Notes: generated from the sequence alone by a model not told the origin. Positions 1 through 10,104 are shown, counted from the first letter of the stretch. The stretch is DNA of 44,328 nt from Cyclobacterium sp. (GCF_014762705.1 NZ_JABURL010000063.1:1-44328); one strand, 5' to 3'. Program-made: numbers and translations.

Positions 1-1359
1 AATCTTAATTTTAGTAATTTAAAATTTGAAATTTTATCACTGATCATTTGCCTTAATGGTTATTGGATTACAGAAGCAAGGGCCCAGGAAACTCCCTTTA
101 CCCTGGAGGAAAGTGTGTCGTATGCCCTTGAGAATAATGCAGAGGCCAGAAACGCCAGGCTTGAAATTGAAGCTGCCAGGGGATTGGTAGGAGAGCGAAC
201 CGCTGAAGGGCTGCCGCAAATTAATGCCAACCTCAATGCAACCAATAACCTGATGGTACCTGTTTCTCCCTTTCCGGCTAGGATTTTTGATCCGGAAGCA
301 GCTGAAGGTGAGTTTATTGGCATTCAATTTTCTCCCGAGTTTACGGCCGGTTTGACAGGCACCGTTTCCCAAATGATTTTCAACGGTTCTTATTTTATCG
401 GACTGAAGGCAGCTAAAACGTATCGTCAACTGGCTGAAGTGGACCGAAAGTTAACCGAACTCGAAGTTATTGAGAATGTTAAGAAAGCGTATTATTCGGT
501 TTTAGTCAGCGGGGAAAGGGAAGAACTGATAAGGGCCAATTTGAGCCGTATTGATACCCTTCTTAAAGAGACAAAAATACTCTATGATGAAGGTTTTGCA
601 GAAAAGATTGATGTCAGCCGGATTCAGGTGCAGCACAACAATATTCAAACTGAACTAGACAAGGCGAAAACGGCGACTTTGGTAAGCATGCGGCTGTTGA
701 AATTTCAGATGGGAATGCCACAAAGTCAGGAAATCACCCTTGTGGACACGATTACGGGCCTTGAGACCCTGTTGGATGCAGAAAGGTTGCTGTTGGAAGA
801 CGGGGAGCAGAGAGTGGAAATTGATCAGGTAAATACCAATTATGACTTAGCAACGCTGGATCTTAAAAACAATCAGATTCAATACATGCCCCGTCTGGAT
901 GCCAATTATACCTTCCAGCGTAATGCCTTTGGGGGCAACTTTTCAAACCTGTGGTCCGGAGATTGGTTTACAGGCTCAGTGGTAGGTGTAACGCTGCAGA
1001 TTCCCATTTTTGATGGATTTACAAAAAGGTATAAAATTCAGCAAAACAGGGTACAGCTCAGGCAACTTGAGGTGCAGAAGGAGTCTGTGCTTCAAAATAT
1101 TGTAATAGAAAAATTTCAATCTCGTCAAAACCTGATCAATAGCCTTAAGGCACTGGATGTTCAAAGGGAAAACCGGGATTTGGCCCTGGAGGTATTTGAT
1201 ATGGCTAAAATAAAATATCAGGAGGGAGTTGGTTCTAACCTCGAAGTAGTAGAGGCGGATTCAGCCCTTAAGGAGGCAGAAACCAATTATTTCTCTGCTT
1301 TGTATGATGCCTTCATCGCAAAAGTGGATTTGGAAAAAGCATTGGGAATTTTAAAATAA
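1..1359 (+). CDS. TolC-family outer-membrane efflux channel (5' end outside window)
   Basis: Outer-membrane factor of a tripartite efflux pump, expected to form the trimeric channel that meets the adaptor in the periplasm. The frame is open from the first base with no stop and no ATG before the mature part, so the true start lies to the left. The visible N-terminus has a hydrophobic stretch at about codons 11-22 and an A-R-A-Q signal-peptidase-like site, followed by a TolC opening with a TLEESVSYALENN-type helix. Two long helical repeats rich in E, Q, N and L follow (about codons 40-240 and 270-452), as expected for OEP repeats. 452 codons are visible, near full length for the family. It is first of three co-directional genes; 24 bp separate it from the adaptor gene. 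Substrate cannot be read from sequence. Confidence 0.93.
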   Translation, partial: NLNFSNLKFEILSLIICLNGYWITEARAQETPFTLEESVSYALENNAEARNARLEIEAARGLVGERTAEGLPQINANLNATNNLMVPVSPFPARIFDPEAAEGEFIGIQFSPEFTAGLTGTVSQMIFNGSYFIGLKAAKTYRQLAEVDRKLTELEVIENVKKAYYSVLVSGEREELIRANLSRIDTLLKETKILYDEGFAEKIDVSRIQVQHNNIQTELDKAKTATLVSMRLLKFQMGMPQSQEITLVDTITGLETLLDAERLLLEDGEQRVEIDQVNTNYDLATLDLKNNQIQYMPRLDANYTFQRNAFGGNFSNLWSGDWFTGSVVGVTLQIPIFDGFTKRYKIQQNRVQLRQLEVQKESVLQNIVIEKFQSRQNLINSLKALDVQRENRDLALEVFDMAKIKYQEGVGSNLEVVEADSALKEAETNYFSALYDAFIAKVDLEKALGILK

Positions 1360-1383
1360 TCAAAAAGGATACCGTAATATTTT

Positions 1384-2514
1384 ATGAAAAATACCATCAA
1401 GTTTTTAACACTAGCCCTGCTGATTGGGGTAATTGCCTGCTCTGAACCAAAGGATGAGCTGGCCGAAAAAAAGGACCAACTGGAAGCATACAAATCAGAA
1501 GCTGCTGCACTAAAAGTCTCTATTCAGGAGCTGGAAGAAGAAATCTCCCGGCTGGATCCCGAATTCAGGAGAAATCAACGTAAATCTGTTTTAATTACCA
1601 CAGCACAGCCAGAGCGGGGAAATTTTGAGCATTATGTTGAAGTTACCGGTTCAGTGTTGTCTAAAAAGAATGTCAATATCAGTGCAGAGCTTTCCGGGAG
1701 AATTGAGGAAATAGTAACCCGGGAAGGAATGTCTGTGAAAAAAGGACAAGTAATTGCCACTATTGATGCCGAATCTGTAGAGAGAAGCATAGCTGAAATT
1801 CAAACCCAGTTGGATTTGGCAAAGACAGTTTTTGAAAAGCAGGAGCGACTTTGGAACCAGCAAATTGGTACTGAAATGCAATACCTGGAGGCAAAAAACC
1901 GAATGGAAACGCTGGAAAAAAACCTGGCTTCACTCGAATTGCAAAAAGACAGGACAACGGTGAGGGCACCATTTAACGGTACAGTGGAGGAGTTGCTGAT
2001 TAGGGTAGGGGAGTTGGTGCAACCAGGTTCCCCCATCGTCAACCTGATCGGTGAGGACGACCTTTTTATAGAAGGTGATATTTCCGAAAGGTATATTGGT
2101 ATCCTTGAGCGGGGCGACTCAGTAAGTATTCGCTTTCCATCCATCAACAAATCCCTCAAGACCAAAGTGACGGCCATCGGCAGCGTCATTAATCCCGACA
2201 ACCGAACTTTCAAAGTAGAGGTGTTTTTACCCAAAATGGAGCTCGTAAAACCCAATATGCTTTCGGTATTGAATATACAGGATTATGAAAACCCCGAGGC
2301 AGTGATTGTGCCTACCTATTTGATTCTTCAGGACAATAAAGGCAGTTATGTCTTTGTGGTGGAAGAGGGCATGGCCAGAAAAAAATATGTGGAAAGGGGC
2401 ATGACTTATAAGGGTGAGACAGAAATCCTGGAAGGCCTGGATGGTACAGAAACATTGGTAGACAAGGGATTCAGAGAAGTTGGGGATAATTTTAATGTAA
2501 ACATCGCATCATAA
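1384..2514 (+). CDS. RND efflux periplasmic adaptor subunit (membrane fusion protein, lipoprotein)
   Basis: HlyD/AcrA-type adaptor of 376 aa linking the inner-membrane pump to the outer-membrane channel. The N-terminus is a lipoprotein signal ending LLIGVIAC, with Cys19 as the probable lipidated residue. A coiled-coil segment (about residues 25-60) precedes the first half of the barrel-sandwich lipoyl domain (about 85-125). A helical hairpin (about 125-180), the second lipoyl half (VRAPFNGTVEELLIRVGE, about 188-208) and beta-barrel and membrane-proximal domains follow. The gene lies 24 bp after the channel gene and 7 bp before the pump gene, so the three form one operon. The family assignment is firm; exported compounds are unknown. 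Confidence 0.93.
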   Translation: MKNTIKFLTLALLIGVIACSEPKDELAEKKDQLEAYKSEAAALKVSIQELEEEISRLDPEFRRNQRKSVLITTAQPERGNFEHYVEVTGSVLSKKNVNISAELSGRIEEIVTREGMSVKKGQVIATIDAESVERSIAEIQTQLDLAKTVFEKQERLWNQQIGTEMQYLEAKNRMETLEKNLASLELQKDRTTVRAPFNGTVEELLIRVGELVQPGSPIVNLIGEDDLFIEGDISERYIGILERGDSVSIRFPSINKSLKTKVTAIGSVINPDNRTFKVEVFLPKMELVKPNMLSVLNIQDYENPEAVIVPTYLILQDNKGSYVFVVEEGMARKKYVERGMTYKGETEILEGLDGTETLVDKGFREVGDNFNVNIAS

Positions 2515-2521
2515 GGCATTT

Positions 2522-5500
2522 ATGGATACAGATAGCAAATCAAAAAAAGGCCTGATCAGGGAGTTTGGTATTTCCACACTTTCAGTAGACAACAGGACCA
2601 GTGTGGTGATCCTTACCTTAATCATTTCATTCCTGGGCATGTTTGCCTACCGGACCATGCCCAAGGAAAGTTTTCCGGAAATTGTCATTCCTACCGTCTA
2701 TGTAGGTACGGCATATCCTGGTAATTCTCCGGTGGATATGGAAAACCTGATCACCAGGCCCATAGAAAAGGAACTTAAATCCATCAACAACCTGAAAGAT
2801 GTGAGTTCTACTTCCATTCAGGATTTTTCCTCTATTGTGGTGGAGTTCAATCCCAATGTGGATATATCCAAGGCTTTACAGGATGTTAAAGATGCGGTGG
2901 ATAAAGCCAAAAGTGAGCTGCCCACGGACCTGGACAGAGATCCTGATGTATTGGAAATCAATACCTCGGAATTCCCGATCATGAACGTAAATATTTCAGG
3001 AAACTATACTGAACAGGAACTGAAAAAATACGGGGAGTACCTGGAGGATGAGATTGAAAAACTGTCAGAAATCTCCAGTGCAGACCTGGGCGGAACTATA
3101 GAGCGGGAAATACAGATCAATGCCGATTTGTATAAAATGGAAGCCAATGGGGTTACTTTTTCGGATATTTCCAGTGCGGTGGCTGATGAAAATGTTACCA
3201 TTTCCGGAGGCAATATCCTTTCGGGTGATTACCGCAGGACCTTGCGGATTGCGGGTGAATTTACGGACCCCATGCAATTGGAAGATGTTATCATAAAGAC
3301 GGAAAATAATAAAATCGTCTACCTCAAGGATGTGGCTTCCGTGAGCGATACTTATAAAGAGCGGGAAAGTTATGCCAGAAGCAATAATCTTCCTGTGGTC
3401 ACCATCAATGTGGTCAAAAGAAGCGGGGAAAATCTCCTGGACGCTTCGGACAAAATCAAAGAACTGATAGAAGATGTAAAAATCAATCGGTTTCCCGAAG
3501 ATCTGGAGGTCACCATCACCAATGACCAGTCTAAAGCAACCCGTTCACAGGTAGACAATTTGGAAAACAGTATTGTCTCAGGTGTGATCCTGGTAGTGCT
3601 GGTGCTGATGTTTTTTCTGGGCTTCAGGAATGCCCTGTTTGTGGGTATTGCCATTCCCTTGTCCATGTTTATTTCCTTTTTGGTACTCAATTCTCTGGGT
3701 GTCACCTTGAATTTGATGGTCTTGTTTTCTCTGATTCTGGCATTGGGCATGTTGGTGGATAACGGGATTGTGGTAGTAGAAAACATTTACAGACTAATGC
3801 AGGAAGGGAAATCTGCCGTACGTGCCGCCAAAGAAGGTGTGGGAGAGGTTGCTTGGCCCATCATTACCTCAACGGCCACAACACTGGCTGCATTTCTTCC
3901 TTTGGCTTTTTGGGATGATATTATCGGGGAGTTTATGAAATACCTGCCCATTACCCTGATTATTGTTTTGTCCTCTTCCCTTTTTGTTGCACTTGTCATT
4001 AATCCGGTACTCACGGCTTTGTACATGAAGATTCAGGATGTGGACAAAAGGAAACCGGTTCAAAAACCCATGATCGTGGCTGCGGTATTGACCTCAATGG
4101 CAATCCTGTGTTACTTTGCCAGTTGGATTGCTTTGGGCAACCTGTTGTTTCTGGGGGCCCTTTTGACGATTTTCAATGTTTTTGCCTTAAGAAAAGCTAT
4201 TCGCTGGTTTCAAAATGTATTTTTGGTCAAGCTGGAAAACATGTATGAGAATACCCTTCACTTTGCCTTGAAGGGATCTAAACCCTATTTGTTTTTTGGA
4301 GGAACGGTATTGTTGCTGGTAGTATCCCTGGTCTTATTATTTATAAGAGCACCCAAGATCCTCTTTTTTCCTGACAATCAGCCTGCACTGGTGAGTATAT
4401 ATATGGAAAAGCCCATAGGTACGGATATTGAGGCTACCAATGATTTTGTCCACCAATTGGAGGACGATTTATTTGAACTTTTGGAACCCTATGATGACAT
4501 CATAGAGTCTGTCATTTCTCAAGTCGGGGAAGGAACGGGGGATCCGCTGGAGGGTCCCAGCCAGGCAAAGACCCCACATAAGGCGAAAATTACCATCGGA
4601 TTTGTGGAGTATCAGTTTAGGGATGGGGTAAATACCAATGAGGTAATGGAGAAAATCCGGAACCTGGCAGAAGGGTATCCTGGAGTACTGGTAACGGTAG
4701 ATAAGCAAAGAAATGGCCCGCCTGTAGGAAAACCAATCAATATTGAAATCAGTGGCGAGAACTTTGATCAATTGATCACTTTTGTAGGTCAGGTGCGGGA
4801 ACAAATCAACGAATCCGGCATTCAGGGCATAGAAGAATTAAAATCTGATCTGGAGCTGGGAAACCCTGAACTTATTATTGATATAGACCGGGAAAAGGCA
4901 AGGAGATTTGGCTTGTCTACTTCCACCATCGCCAATGAACTCAGGACTGCTTTGTTTGGATTGGAAGTTTCCAAATTTAAAGAAGGTGAAGATGATTACC
5001 CAATTCAATTGCGGTTGTCAGAAGAGTACCGGTATGAAATCGGCGCTTTATTGAACAAGAAAATTAGTTTCAGGGATAAATTTGGTAACCTAAAGGAAAT
5101 TCCAATTTCTTCGGTAGCCAGTCTGGAATACAGTTCCACTTATGGATCAGTAAAAAGGAAAGACCTGGAGAGGGTGATTACCTTATTTTCCAATGTCAAT
5201 GATGGATATAATGCCACAGAAATAAATAATGAGATCAAGGAATTGATGCAGGATATTGAGGTGCCGGAAGGTATCGATTTGAGTTTTACCGGGGAGCAGG
5301 AGGAGCAGGCAAAATCTGCTGAATTCCTTACCAGGGCATTGCTTATTTCCATATCCTTGATTTTCCTGATTATTGTGGCCCAATTCAATTCGGTGACCAC
5401 CCCATTCATCATCATGGCTTCTGTGGTGTTCAGTACCATAGGGGTCTTTTTGGGTTTGCTGGCATTCAATATGGATTTTGTAATCATCATGACAGGGATT

Positions 5501-5929
5501 GGCATCATCTCACTGGCGGGGGTGGTGGTAAACAACGCCATTGTACTTATTGATTATACGAATTTGGTAAGGATGAGAAAAAGGGAGGAACTTGATATCC
5601 CGGAAGATGGATTTTTATCGAAGGAGGATCTCCTGGACAGCATCATTCAGGGAGGTAAAGTCAGGTTGAGGCCGGTACTACTGACGGCTATCACTACCGT
5701 TCTGGGGCTGATTCCGTTGGCCCTTGGGATGAATATCGATTTTTATGGTCTGTTGTCTTCTTTTGATCCGAAATTTTACATTGGAGGAGACAACGCAGAC
5801 TTCTGGGGGCCAATGGCATGGACTGTGATATTTGGGTTAACCTTTGCGACCTTTTTGACGTTAGTAATAGTGCCGGTAATGTATTTATTGGCAGACAAAT
5901 TAAATTCTATTGCTCGCAAGAGCAATTAA
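2522..5929 (+). CDS. RND efflux transporter permease subunit (AcrB/HAE-like)
   Basis: Inner-membrane proton-driven pump of 1135 aa, the usual size for RND permeases (about 1020-1150). It shows the N-terminal TM1 segment (about residues 28-46), a large periplasmic porter loop, TM2-6 with the motif LALGMLVDNGIVVVENIY (about 405-425), a second periplasmic loop and TM8-12 at the C-terminus (about 935-1130). The acid pair that AcrB has in TM4 (two adjacent Asp) is Asp-Asn here, and the TM10 region reads VVVNNAIVLIDY, so the AcrB lysine is absent. This pattern resembles other Bacteroidota RND pumps (recalled family knowledge, not tested). It is last in the operon and is followed after about 40 bp by a strong terminator. 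Confidence 0.94.
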   Translation: MDTDSKSKKGLIREFGISTLSVDNRTSVVILTLIISFLGMFAYRTMPKESFPEIVIPTVYVGTAYPGNSPVDMENLITRPIEKELKSINNLKDVSSTSIQDFSSIVVEFNPNVDISKALQDVKDAVDKAKSELPTDLDRDPDVLEINTSEFPIMNVNISGNYTEQELKKYGEYLEDEIEKLSEISSADLGGTIEREIQINADLYKMEANGVTFSDISSAVADENVTISGGNILSGDYRRTLRIAGEFTDPMQLEDVIIKTENNKIVYLKDVASVSDTYKERESYARSNNLPVVTINVVKRSGENLLDASDKIKELIEDVKINRFPEDLEVTITNDQSKATRSQVDNLENSIVSGVILVVLVLMFFLGFRNALFVGIAIPLSMFISFLVLNSLGVTLNLMVLFSLILALGMLVDNGIVVVENIYRLMQEGKSAVRAAKEGVGEVAWPIITSTATTLAAFLPLAFWDDIIGEFMKYLPITLIIVLSSSLFVALVINPVLTALYMKIQDVDKRKPVQKPMIVAAVLTSMAILCYFASWIALGNLLFLGALLTIFNVFALRKAIRWFQNVFLVKLENMYENTLHFALKGSKPYLFFGGTVLLLVVSLVLLFIRAPKILFFPDNQPALVSIYMEKPIGTDIEATNDFVHQLEDDLFELLEPYDDIIESVISQVGEGTGDPLEGPSQAKTPHKAKITIGFVEYQFRDGVNTNEVMEKIRNLAEGYPGVLVTVDKQRNGPPVGKPINIEISGENFDQLITFVGQVREQINESGIQGIEELKSDLELGNPELIIDIDREKARRFGLSTSTIANELRTALFGLEVSKFKEGEDDYPIQLRLSEEYRYEIGALLNKKISFRDKFGNLKEIPISSVASLEYSSTYGSVKRKDLERVITLFSNVNDGYNATEINNEIKELMQDIEVPEGIDLSFTGEQEEQAKSAEFLTRALLISISLIFLIIVAQFNSVTTPFIIMASVVFSTIGVFLGLLAFNMDFVIIMTGIGIISLAGVVVNNAIVLIDYTNLVRMRKREELDIPEDGFLSKEDLLDSIIQGGKVRLRPVLLTAITTVLGLIPLALGMNIDFYGLLSSFDPKFYIGGDNADFWGPMAWTVIFGLTFATFLTLVIVPVMYLLADKLNSIARKSN

Positions 5930-5966
5930 TTAGATTTAATTAAAGGTTGGTGGTTTTTTAAGTGTT

Positions 5967-5997
5967 AAAACCTCCGGGGCACTGCCCCGGAGGTTTT
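5967..5997. terminator. Bidirectional intrinsic terminator between pump gene and araD
   Basis: A perfect 10-bp stem (5971-5980 with 5984-5993) closes a 3-nt loop and is flanked by AAAA on the left and TTTTT on the right. It therefore works as a rho-independent terminator in both directions, suiting the convergent genes on either side. Confidence 0.9.
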
Positions 5998-6003
5998 TAG
6001 TTT

Positions 6004-6711
6004 TCAATTTTCCTGACCATAATAAGCTCCTTTTCCATGCTTTCTTTCATAATGTTTTTGAATCAATGCAGGCTTGAGCCTTGGCGCTTTGGGATTGATT
6101 TGCAGGGTCAGATAGGCCATGTGGGCAATTTCCTCTAAAACCCTGCTGTTGTATACGGCTTTGGAAGGGTCCTTTCCCCAGGTAAAGGGGCCATGATTTC
6201 CTATCAATACCATTTCCACCTCTTCGTAAGACAGGTTCTTTTTGGAAAAACAATCCAATATCTGCTGGCCGGTCATGTGTTCGTAATCCCCAGCAATAAG
6301 TTCATCAGCCATGGGCGGGGCACAAGGTATATCTTTGGTGTTGTGGTCGGCATGTGTGGTGCCAAATATGGGAATATCCATTTGAGCCTGGGCCCAGGAT
6401 ACCGCAAAGGTGGAATGGGTGTGACAAATTCCACCGATTTTCACCCAATTTTTATATAAAAAAGCATGGGTTTTGGTATCGGAAGAGGGTCTCATTTTGC
6501 CTTCTACCACCCGATTATCATAATCTACAATCACAATATCCTCAGCCTTCAAATTACCATAGGGCAATCCACTGGGCTTAATCGCAAAAACAGCCCTGTC
6601 CCTGTCAACTGCACTAACATTGCCAAAAGTATAAACTACTAAACCAAGTTGGGGCAGTTCCATATTGGCCTCATAGCATTCCCTTTTCAATTCTTTAAAA
6701 TTACTTGTCAT
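6004..6711 (-). CDS. araD: L-ribulose-5-phosphate 4-epimerase
   Basis: Class II aldolase/epimerase of 235 aa, about the length of E. coli AraD (231). It converts L-ribulose 5-phosphate to D-xylulose 5-phosphate, the last step of L-arabinose catabolism in the cytosol. The metal-binding HTH motif is visible (His97, His99 in GGICHTHSTFAVSWAQ), as are a G-T-T-H-A-D-H segment and a downstream I-G-N-H-G-P-F-T-W-G segment carrying the third family histidine. The ATG at 6711 gives the expected N-terminus. The nearby araA supports the L-arabinose role over a fuculose-phosphate aldolase role. No ribulokinase is adjacent. Confidence 0.9.
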   Translation of the reverse strand: MTSNFKELKRECYEANMELPQLGLVVYTFGNVSAVDRDRAVFAIKPSGLPYGNLKAEDIVIVDYDNRVVEGKMRPSSDTKTHAFLYKNWVKIGGICHTHSTFAVSWAQAQMDIPIFGTTHADHNTKDIPCAPPMADELIAGDYEHMTGQQILDCFSKKNLSYEEVEMVLIGNHGPFTWGKDPSKAVYNSRVLEEIAHMAYLTLQINPKAPRLKPALIQKHYERKHGKGAYYGQEN

Positions 6712-6918
6712 AAGCTTGGTTTTTTTTTATTCAATCAGGGTCAGCCCTGTACGTTTAACTTAATCTTAAATTTCAAAGATCAACTTCTGGCCATCCCTCT
6801 GCTGACCAGCCGATGGTTCTGATCAATAGTTTTGGCCTTCCCTCATCCTATGCATCATAGCCATGGAAAATATCAACAGAAAGGCATAAATGCTGTATTT
6901 AACCTGAGAACACATTCG

Positions 6919-7503
6919 TTAATGGATTTGCTTTAATAACCTGACCTCCTGGATAATGACTGGCTCCAATAGGTATTGTTCTTTGTTCTCCAATCCCTGT
7001 ATTTGTTTCACCACATCCATTCCTTCAACTACCTTACCAAAGGCAGCAAATCCTTGACCGTCCGGATTTCGCTTGCCACCGTAGTCAAGTTCCGGTTGGT
7101 CTCCCAGGCAAATAAAAAAGCTGCTTTGAGCTGAATCGGGCCCAAGCCTTGCCATGGAAATGGTTCCATGTTCATGCAGTATCCCTGTTGTCCTGGTGGT
7201 TTCAATGGGTATTGGAGGTAATAGTTGTTCCTCAGTAACGTTTCCCCCTTGTATCACCTGGATTTTAATGTCCCTTTGAGATTCATTTTCAGGAGTACAT
7301 ACCCTAAAAAAACTGGAATTTTCATAGGCGCCGCTCGATACATACTTCAGAAAATTTGCTACTGTTCCGGGAGCTTTTTCCGGATAAAGTTCAATAATTA
7401 TGGAGCCAAAAGCCGTTGAAATCTTGCAGCGTTTCTCTGTTTGGGCGTTGACAATAGAAAAGGTGAAATAGAGTATAAGCGTTAAACAGGCGAGTTTATT
7501 CAT
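6919..7503 (-). CDS. Exported cyclophilin-type peptidyl-prolyl cis-trans isomerase
   Basis: Cyclophilin-fold prolyl isomerase, expected to help folding in the cell envelope. I chose the ATG at 7503 over a start 45 bp upstream because it gives a clean Sec signal peptide (MNKLACLTLILYFTFSIVNAQ) and a protein of 194 aa. The core is recognisable: an early strand pair with IIIELYPEKAPGTVANFLK, then SSFFRVC (catalytic Arg region), VIQGGNV, GTISMARLGPDSAQSSFFIC, and FGKVVEGMDVVKQI. It sits between the two arabinose genes, but nothing links it functionally to them. Confidence 0.9.
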   Translation of the reverse strand: MNKLACLTLILYFTFSIVNAQTEKRCKISTAFGSIIIELYPEKAPGTVANFLKYVSSGAYENSSFFRVCTPENESQRDIKIQVIQGGNVTEEQLLPPIPIETTRTTGILHEHGTISMARLGPDSAQSSFFICLGDQPELDYGGKRNPDGQGFAAFGKVVEGMDVVKQIQGLENKEQYLLEPVIIQEVRLLKQIH

Positions 7504-7610
7504 TTTGAAAGCAGATAGACTGAGTGAATAACAAAAAATTTTACCCAATATCCAAAAAAAGGACAGCCTGGAAATATATTTCTTTTGGAGGCAGGGTATG
7601 GGTTTAAGGA

Positions 7611-7640
7611 ATTGAGCATCAAAAAGAAAATATAAATTTG
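7611..7640 (+). promoter_or_regulatory. Candidate Bacteroidota promoter for araA
   Basis: TAAATTTG at 7633-7640 matches the Bacteroidota -7 element TAnnTTTG exactly. ATTG at 7611-7614 lies 18 bp upstream and resembles the -33 TTG element. The start codon of araA is about 95 bp downstream. The match rests on spacing and consensus only. Confidence 0.4.
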
Positions 7641-7734
7641 GAAAACACTTTTTTTCAGGCTAACGAATTTTCTTTATCCTTATTTTTTTATTTCCGAAAT
7701 TAAGGTGTAATTATGACAATTAATAAAAAATGAC

Positions 7735-9210
7735 ATGAAAAGTTTACCTGAGTACGAAGTGTGGTTCATAACTGGCAGCCAGCATTTGTATGGTGAAGAG
7801 ACCCTGAATACCGTAGCATTGCATGCCAAAGAAATTGCAGCAGCTTTGGATGCTTCAGAAAAAATAGCTGTCAAAATTGTTTATAAACCCATTGTTACCA
7901 CGGCAGTAGCTATTTACGAAGTACTTGCCCAAGCCAATGGGAAGGGTAATTGCATAGGGGTCATTACCTGGATGCACACTTTTTCGCCTGCCAAGATGTG
8001 GATCAGTGGATTAAAGGTTTTGCAAAAACCCCTTTTACATTTACATACCCAATATAACCGAAACTTACCTTGGGATGCCATCGACATGGATTTCATGAAC
8101 CTAAACCAAAGTGCTCATGGGGATCGGGAGTTTGGATTTATCTGTACCCGGATGGAAATTCCCAGAAAAGTAGTGGTAGGACATTGGAAAGAGCTACAGG
8201 TGCAGGTGGAAATCGATAATTGGTGTCGGGCGGCTTGTGGCTGGCACGATTGGCAAGGCGCTCAATTTGTGCGGTTTGGAGATAATATGCGGCAGGTGGC
8301 TGTCACTGAAGGAAATAAAGTGTCCGCAGAAATGCAATTTGGTTTCTCTGTCAATACCCATGGGGTAGGGGATTTGGTGGCCCAGATAGCGGAAATATCT
8401 TCTGCAGCTGTCGATCGTTTGATTGAAACCTACGAGCAGCAGTACCTGGTAGATGAACAAATGAACAAGCAGGGGAGCAGGAGGGAATCCCTGAGAGATG
8501 CTGCAAGAATAGAGTTGGGATTGAAGCAGTTTCTGGAACAGGGATCCTTCAAAGGTTTTACCAATACCTTTGAGGATTTGCATGGCATGAAGCAGTTGCC
8601 TGGCATTGCTGTTCAGCGGCTAATGGCTCAGGGATATGGGTACGCTGGAGAAGGAGATTGGAAGACCATGGCTCTGGTAAGGGCCATGAAGGTAATGGGT
8701 ACAGGATTGCCTGGAGGCAATGCCTTTATGGAGGATTATACTTATGATTTTGAGGAGCAGGGAGGACTTGTACTGGGGGCCCATATGCTGGAAGTGGATG
8801 AAAGCCTTGCAGCCGGGCCGATACGATGTGAAATACACCCATTGGATATCGGGGGTAAGGATGACCCGGTAAGACTGGTGTTTAACGCAGGGGGAGGAAA
8901 TGCACTTAATGCTTCCCTGATAGATTTAGGGACGAAATTCAGATTGGTGCTCAATGAGGTGGAAGCTATCATGCCCCCAAGGGATCTCCCTGAATTACCG
9001 GTGGCTCGCAGTATGTGGAGGCCTAAGCCAGACTTTAAAACCGCCGCTACCGCCTGGATTCTGGCAGGAGGTGCTCACCATACCTGTTTCAGTCAGAACT
9101 TGCCAACTGAAGTTTTGGAAGATTTTGCGGAAATGGCCCGTTTGGAATGTGTGTTGATTGATGGCGATACCCGGATAAGAGAATTCAAAGCCCTTCTCAA
9201 ACGGTTATAA
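7735..9210 (+). CDS. araA: L-arabinose isomerase
   Basis: Converts L-arabinose to L-ribulose in the cytosol, the first step of the pathway that ends with araD. The 491 aa are close to E. coli AraA (500). The family N-terminus [17 protein letters not shown] is present, as are the conserved [19 protein letters not shown]-like region, [16 protein letters not shown], and FMEDYTYDF with a metal-ligand Glu. [10 protein letters not shown] and the C-terminal [14 protein letters not shown] histidines complete the metal and active site. The gene runs divergently from araD and the cyclophilin gene, and no kinase or AraR-type regulator is in the window. Confidence 0.96.
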   Translation: MKSLPEYEVWFITGSQHLYGEETLNTVALHAKEIAAALDASEKIAVKIVYKPIVTTAVAIYEVLAQANGKGNCIGVITWMHTFSPAKMWISGLKVLQKPLLHLHTQYNRNLPWDAIDMDFMNLNQSAHGDREFGFICTRMEIPRKVVVGHWKELQVQVEIDNWCRAACGWHDWQGAQFVRFGDNMRQVAVTEGNKVSAEMQFGFSVNTHGVGDLVAQIAEISSAAVDRLIETYEQQYLVDEQMNKQGSRRESLRDAARIELGLKQFLEQGSFKGFTNTFEDLHGMKQLPGIAVQRLMAQGYGYAGEGDWKTMALVRAMKVMGTGLPGGNAFMEDYTYDFEEQGGLVLGAHMLEVDESLAAGPIRCEIHPLDIGGKDDPVRLVFNAGGGNALNASLIDLGTKFRLVLNEVEAIMPPRDLPELPVARSMWRPKPDFKTAATAWILAGGAHHTCFSQNLPTEVLEDFAEMARLECVLIDGDTRIREFKALLKRL

Positions 9211-9282
9211 AGGGTAGAAACAGACCCTGCCTTACCCATGGTTTAATTAGTTACAAGAAAATGAATCCCATTTCTGGTGGCT

Positions 9283-10104
9283 TTAGTCATCTTTACAAGG
9301 GAGAATAATCAAAGGAGTAGCGCCCTCGTGTACCAAATCGTTGATAAAAAAATTTCTGAATAGTTTGTCGTTTAGTGTTCTGGAACCTTTTTGAAGGACA
9401 AGATAATCGTCCGGATACTCACTGTATCTGTTTTTGATGACTTTAAAAGCATCTGTACCCTCATAAATTTTCACCAAACATTGGTACTTATCATCTAATT
9501 TATCTTTAAGCGCATTCAAATATACCTCGCTTTCAGTTTTGTCATCTGTTTCTGAAAGGATGGTAAGTAGCTCTATTTCACCTATTGAGTTTCCAATTGT
9601 GTTAAGAAGATGGTTAAGTGCCGGTTCATTAAAAGGAAAATTAACGTGACTGGCCAAGGCAAGTCTCTTTGGAAGAGCCTGCTCAATGGATTTTGGTAAA
9701 GCAATAATAAGCCTGTTGAGGTGATTGATAATATTTGTAGCCGTACTGCCAATTAAAAATTTTTTAAGGAAACCAGTTCCTTTTAATCCCAACAAAAGTA
9801 TGTCATCTGAACTTGTTTCATTAGCTAAAAAATGGATGATCGAACTGTCAATTGCCAAAAATTCAGCTTTTTCACGTGGCAGGGCTAATTTTTTCAATTC
9901 TTCCGAAAACTTCTTGTCCGCTTCTTGTTTTTCGAAAGCTATCACTTGTTCCTTGCCTGGAGAATTGGCCAGAGTGGGCACCAAACCGGGGATTTGGTTA
10001 ATGAATTGGAGGGAAACACCGTACGAATTTTGCCACTCATAAGCCACCTTAATTATTGTTGGCGTATAGGGTGAAAAATCAATAAGTACAATTAATTTTT
10101 TCAT
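9283..10104 (-). CDS. Tandem universal stress protein (UspA family)
   Basis: Cytosolic UspA-superfamily protein of 273 aa, enough for two Usp folds. The first half begins KKLIVLIDFSPYTPTIIKVA and contains GLKGTGFLKKFLIGSTA, which fits the nucleotide-binding pattern G-x2-G-x9-G-[ST]. The second half starts near PKRLALASHVNFPFNEPA and ends PLIILP, but its loop (QKGSRTLNDKLFRNFF) does not keep the glycine pattern, so ATP binding is likely only in the first domain. These proteins typically respond to starvation or stress. It appears monocistronic. Confidence 0.85.
   Translation of the reverse strand: MKKLIVLIDFSPYTPTIIKVAYEWQNSYGVSLQFINQIPGLVPTLANSPGKEQVIAFEKQEADKKFSEELKKLALPREKAEFLAIDSSIIHFLANETSSDDILLLGLKGTGFLKKFLIGSTATNIINHLNRLIIALPKSIEQALPKRLALASHVNFPFNEPALNHLLNTIGNSIGEIELLTILSETDDKTESEVYLNALKDKLDDKYQCLVKIYEGTDAFKVIKNRYSEYPDDYLVLQKGSRTLNDKLFRNFFINDLVHEGATPLIILPCKDD

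Noticed and set aside
6736-6749. CAGGG/CCCTG hairpin 25 bp upstream of the araD start
   Set aside because: Only five base pairs; too weak to call an attenuator or operator.
6866-6881. ATATCAACA resembling half of the XRE/S24 operator
   Set aside because: The TGTT arm is missing (CATG in its place), so it lacks the symmetry of the two real sites.
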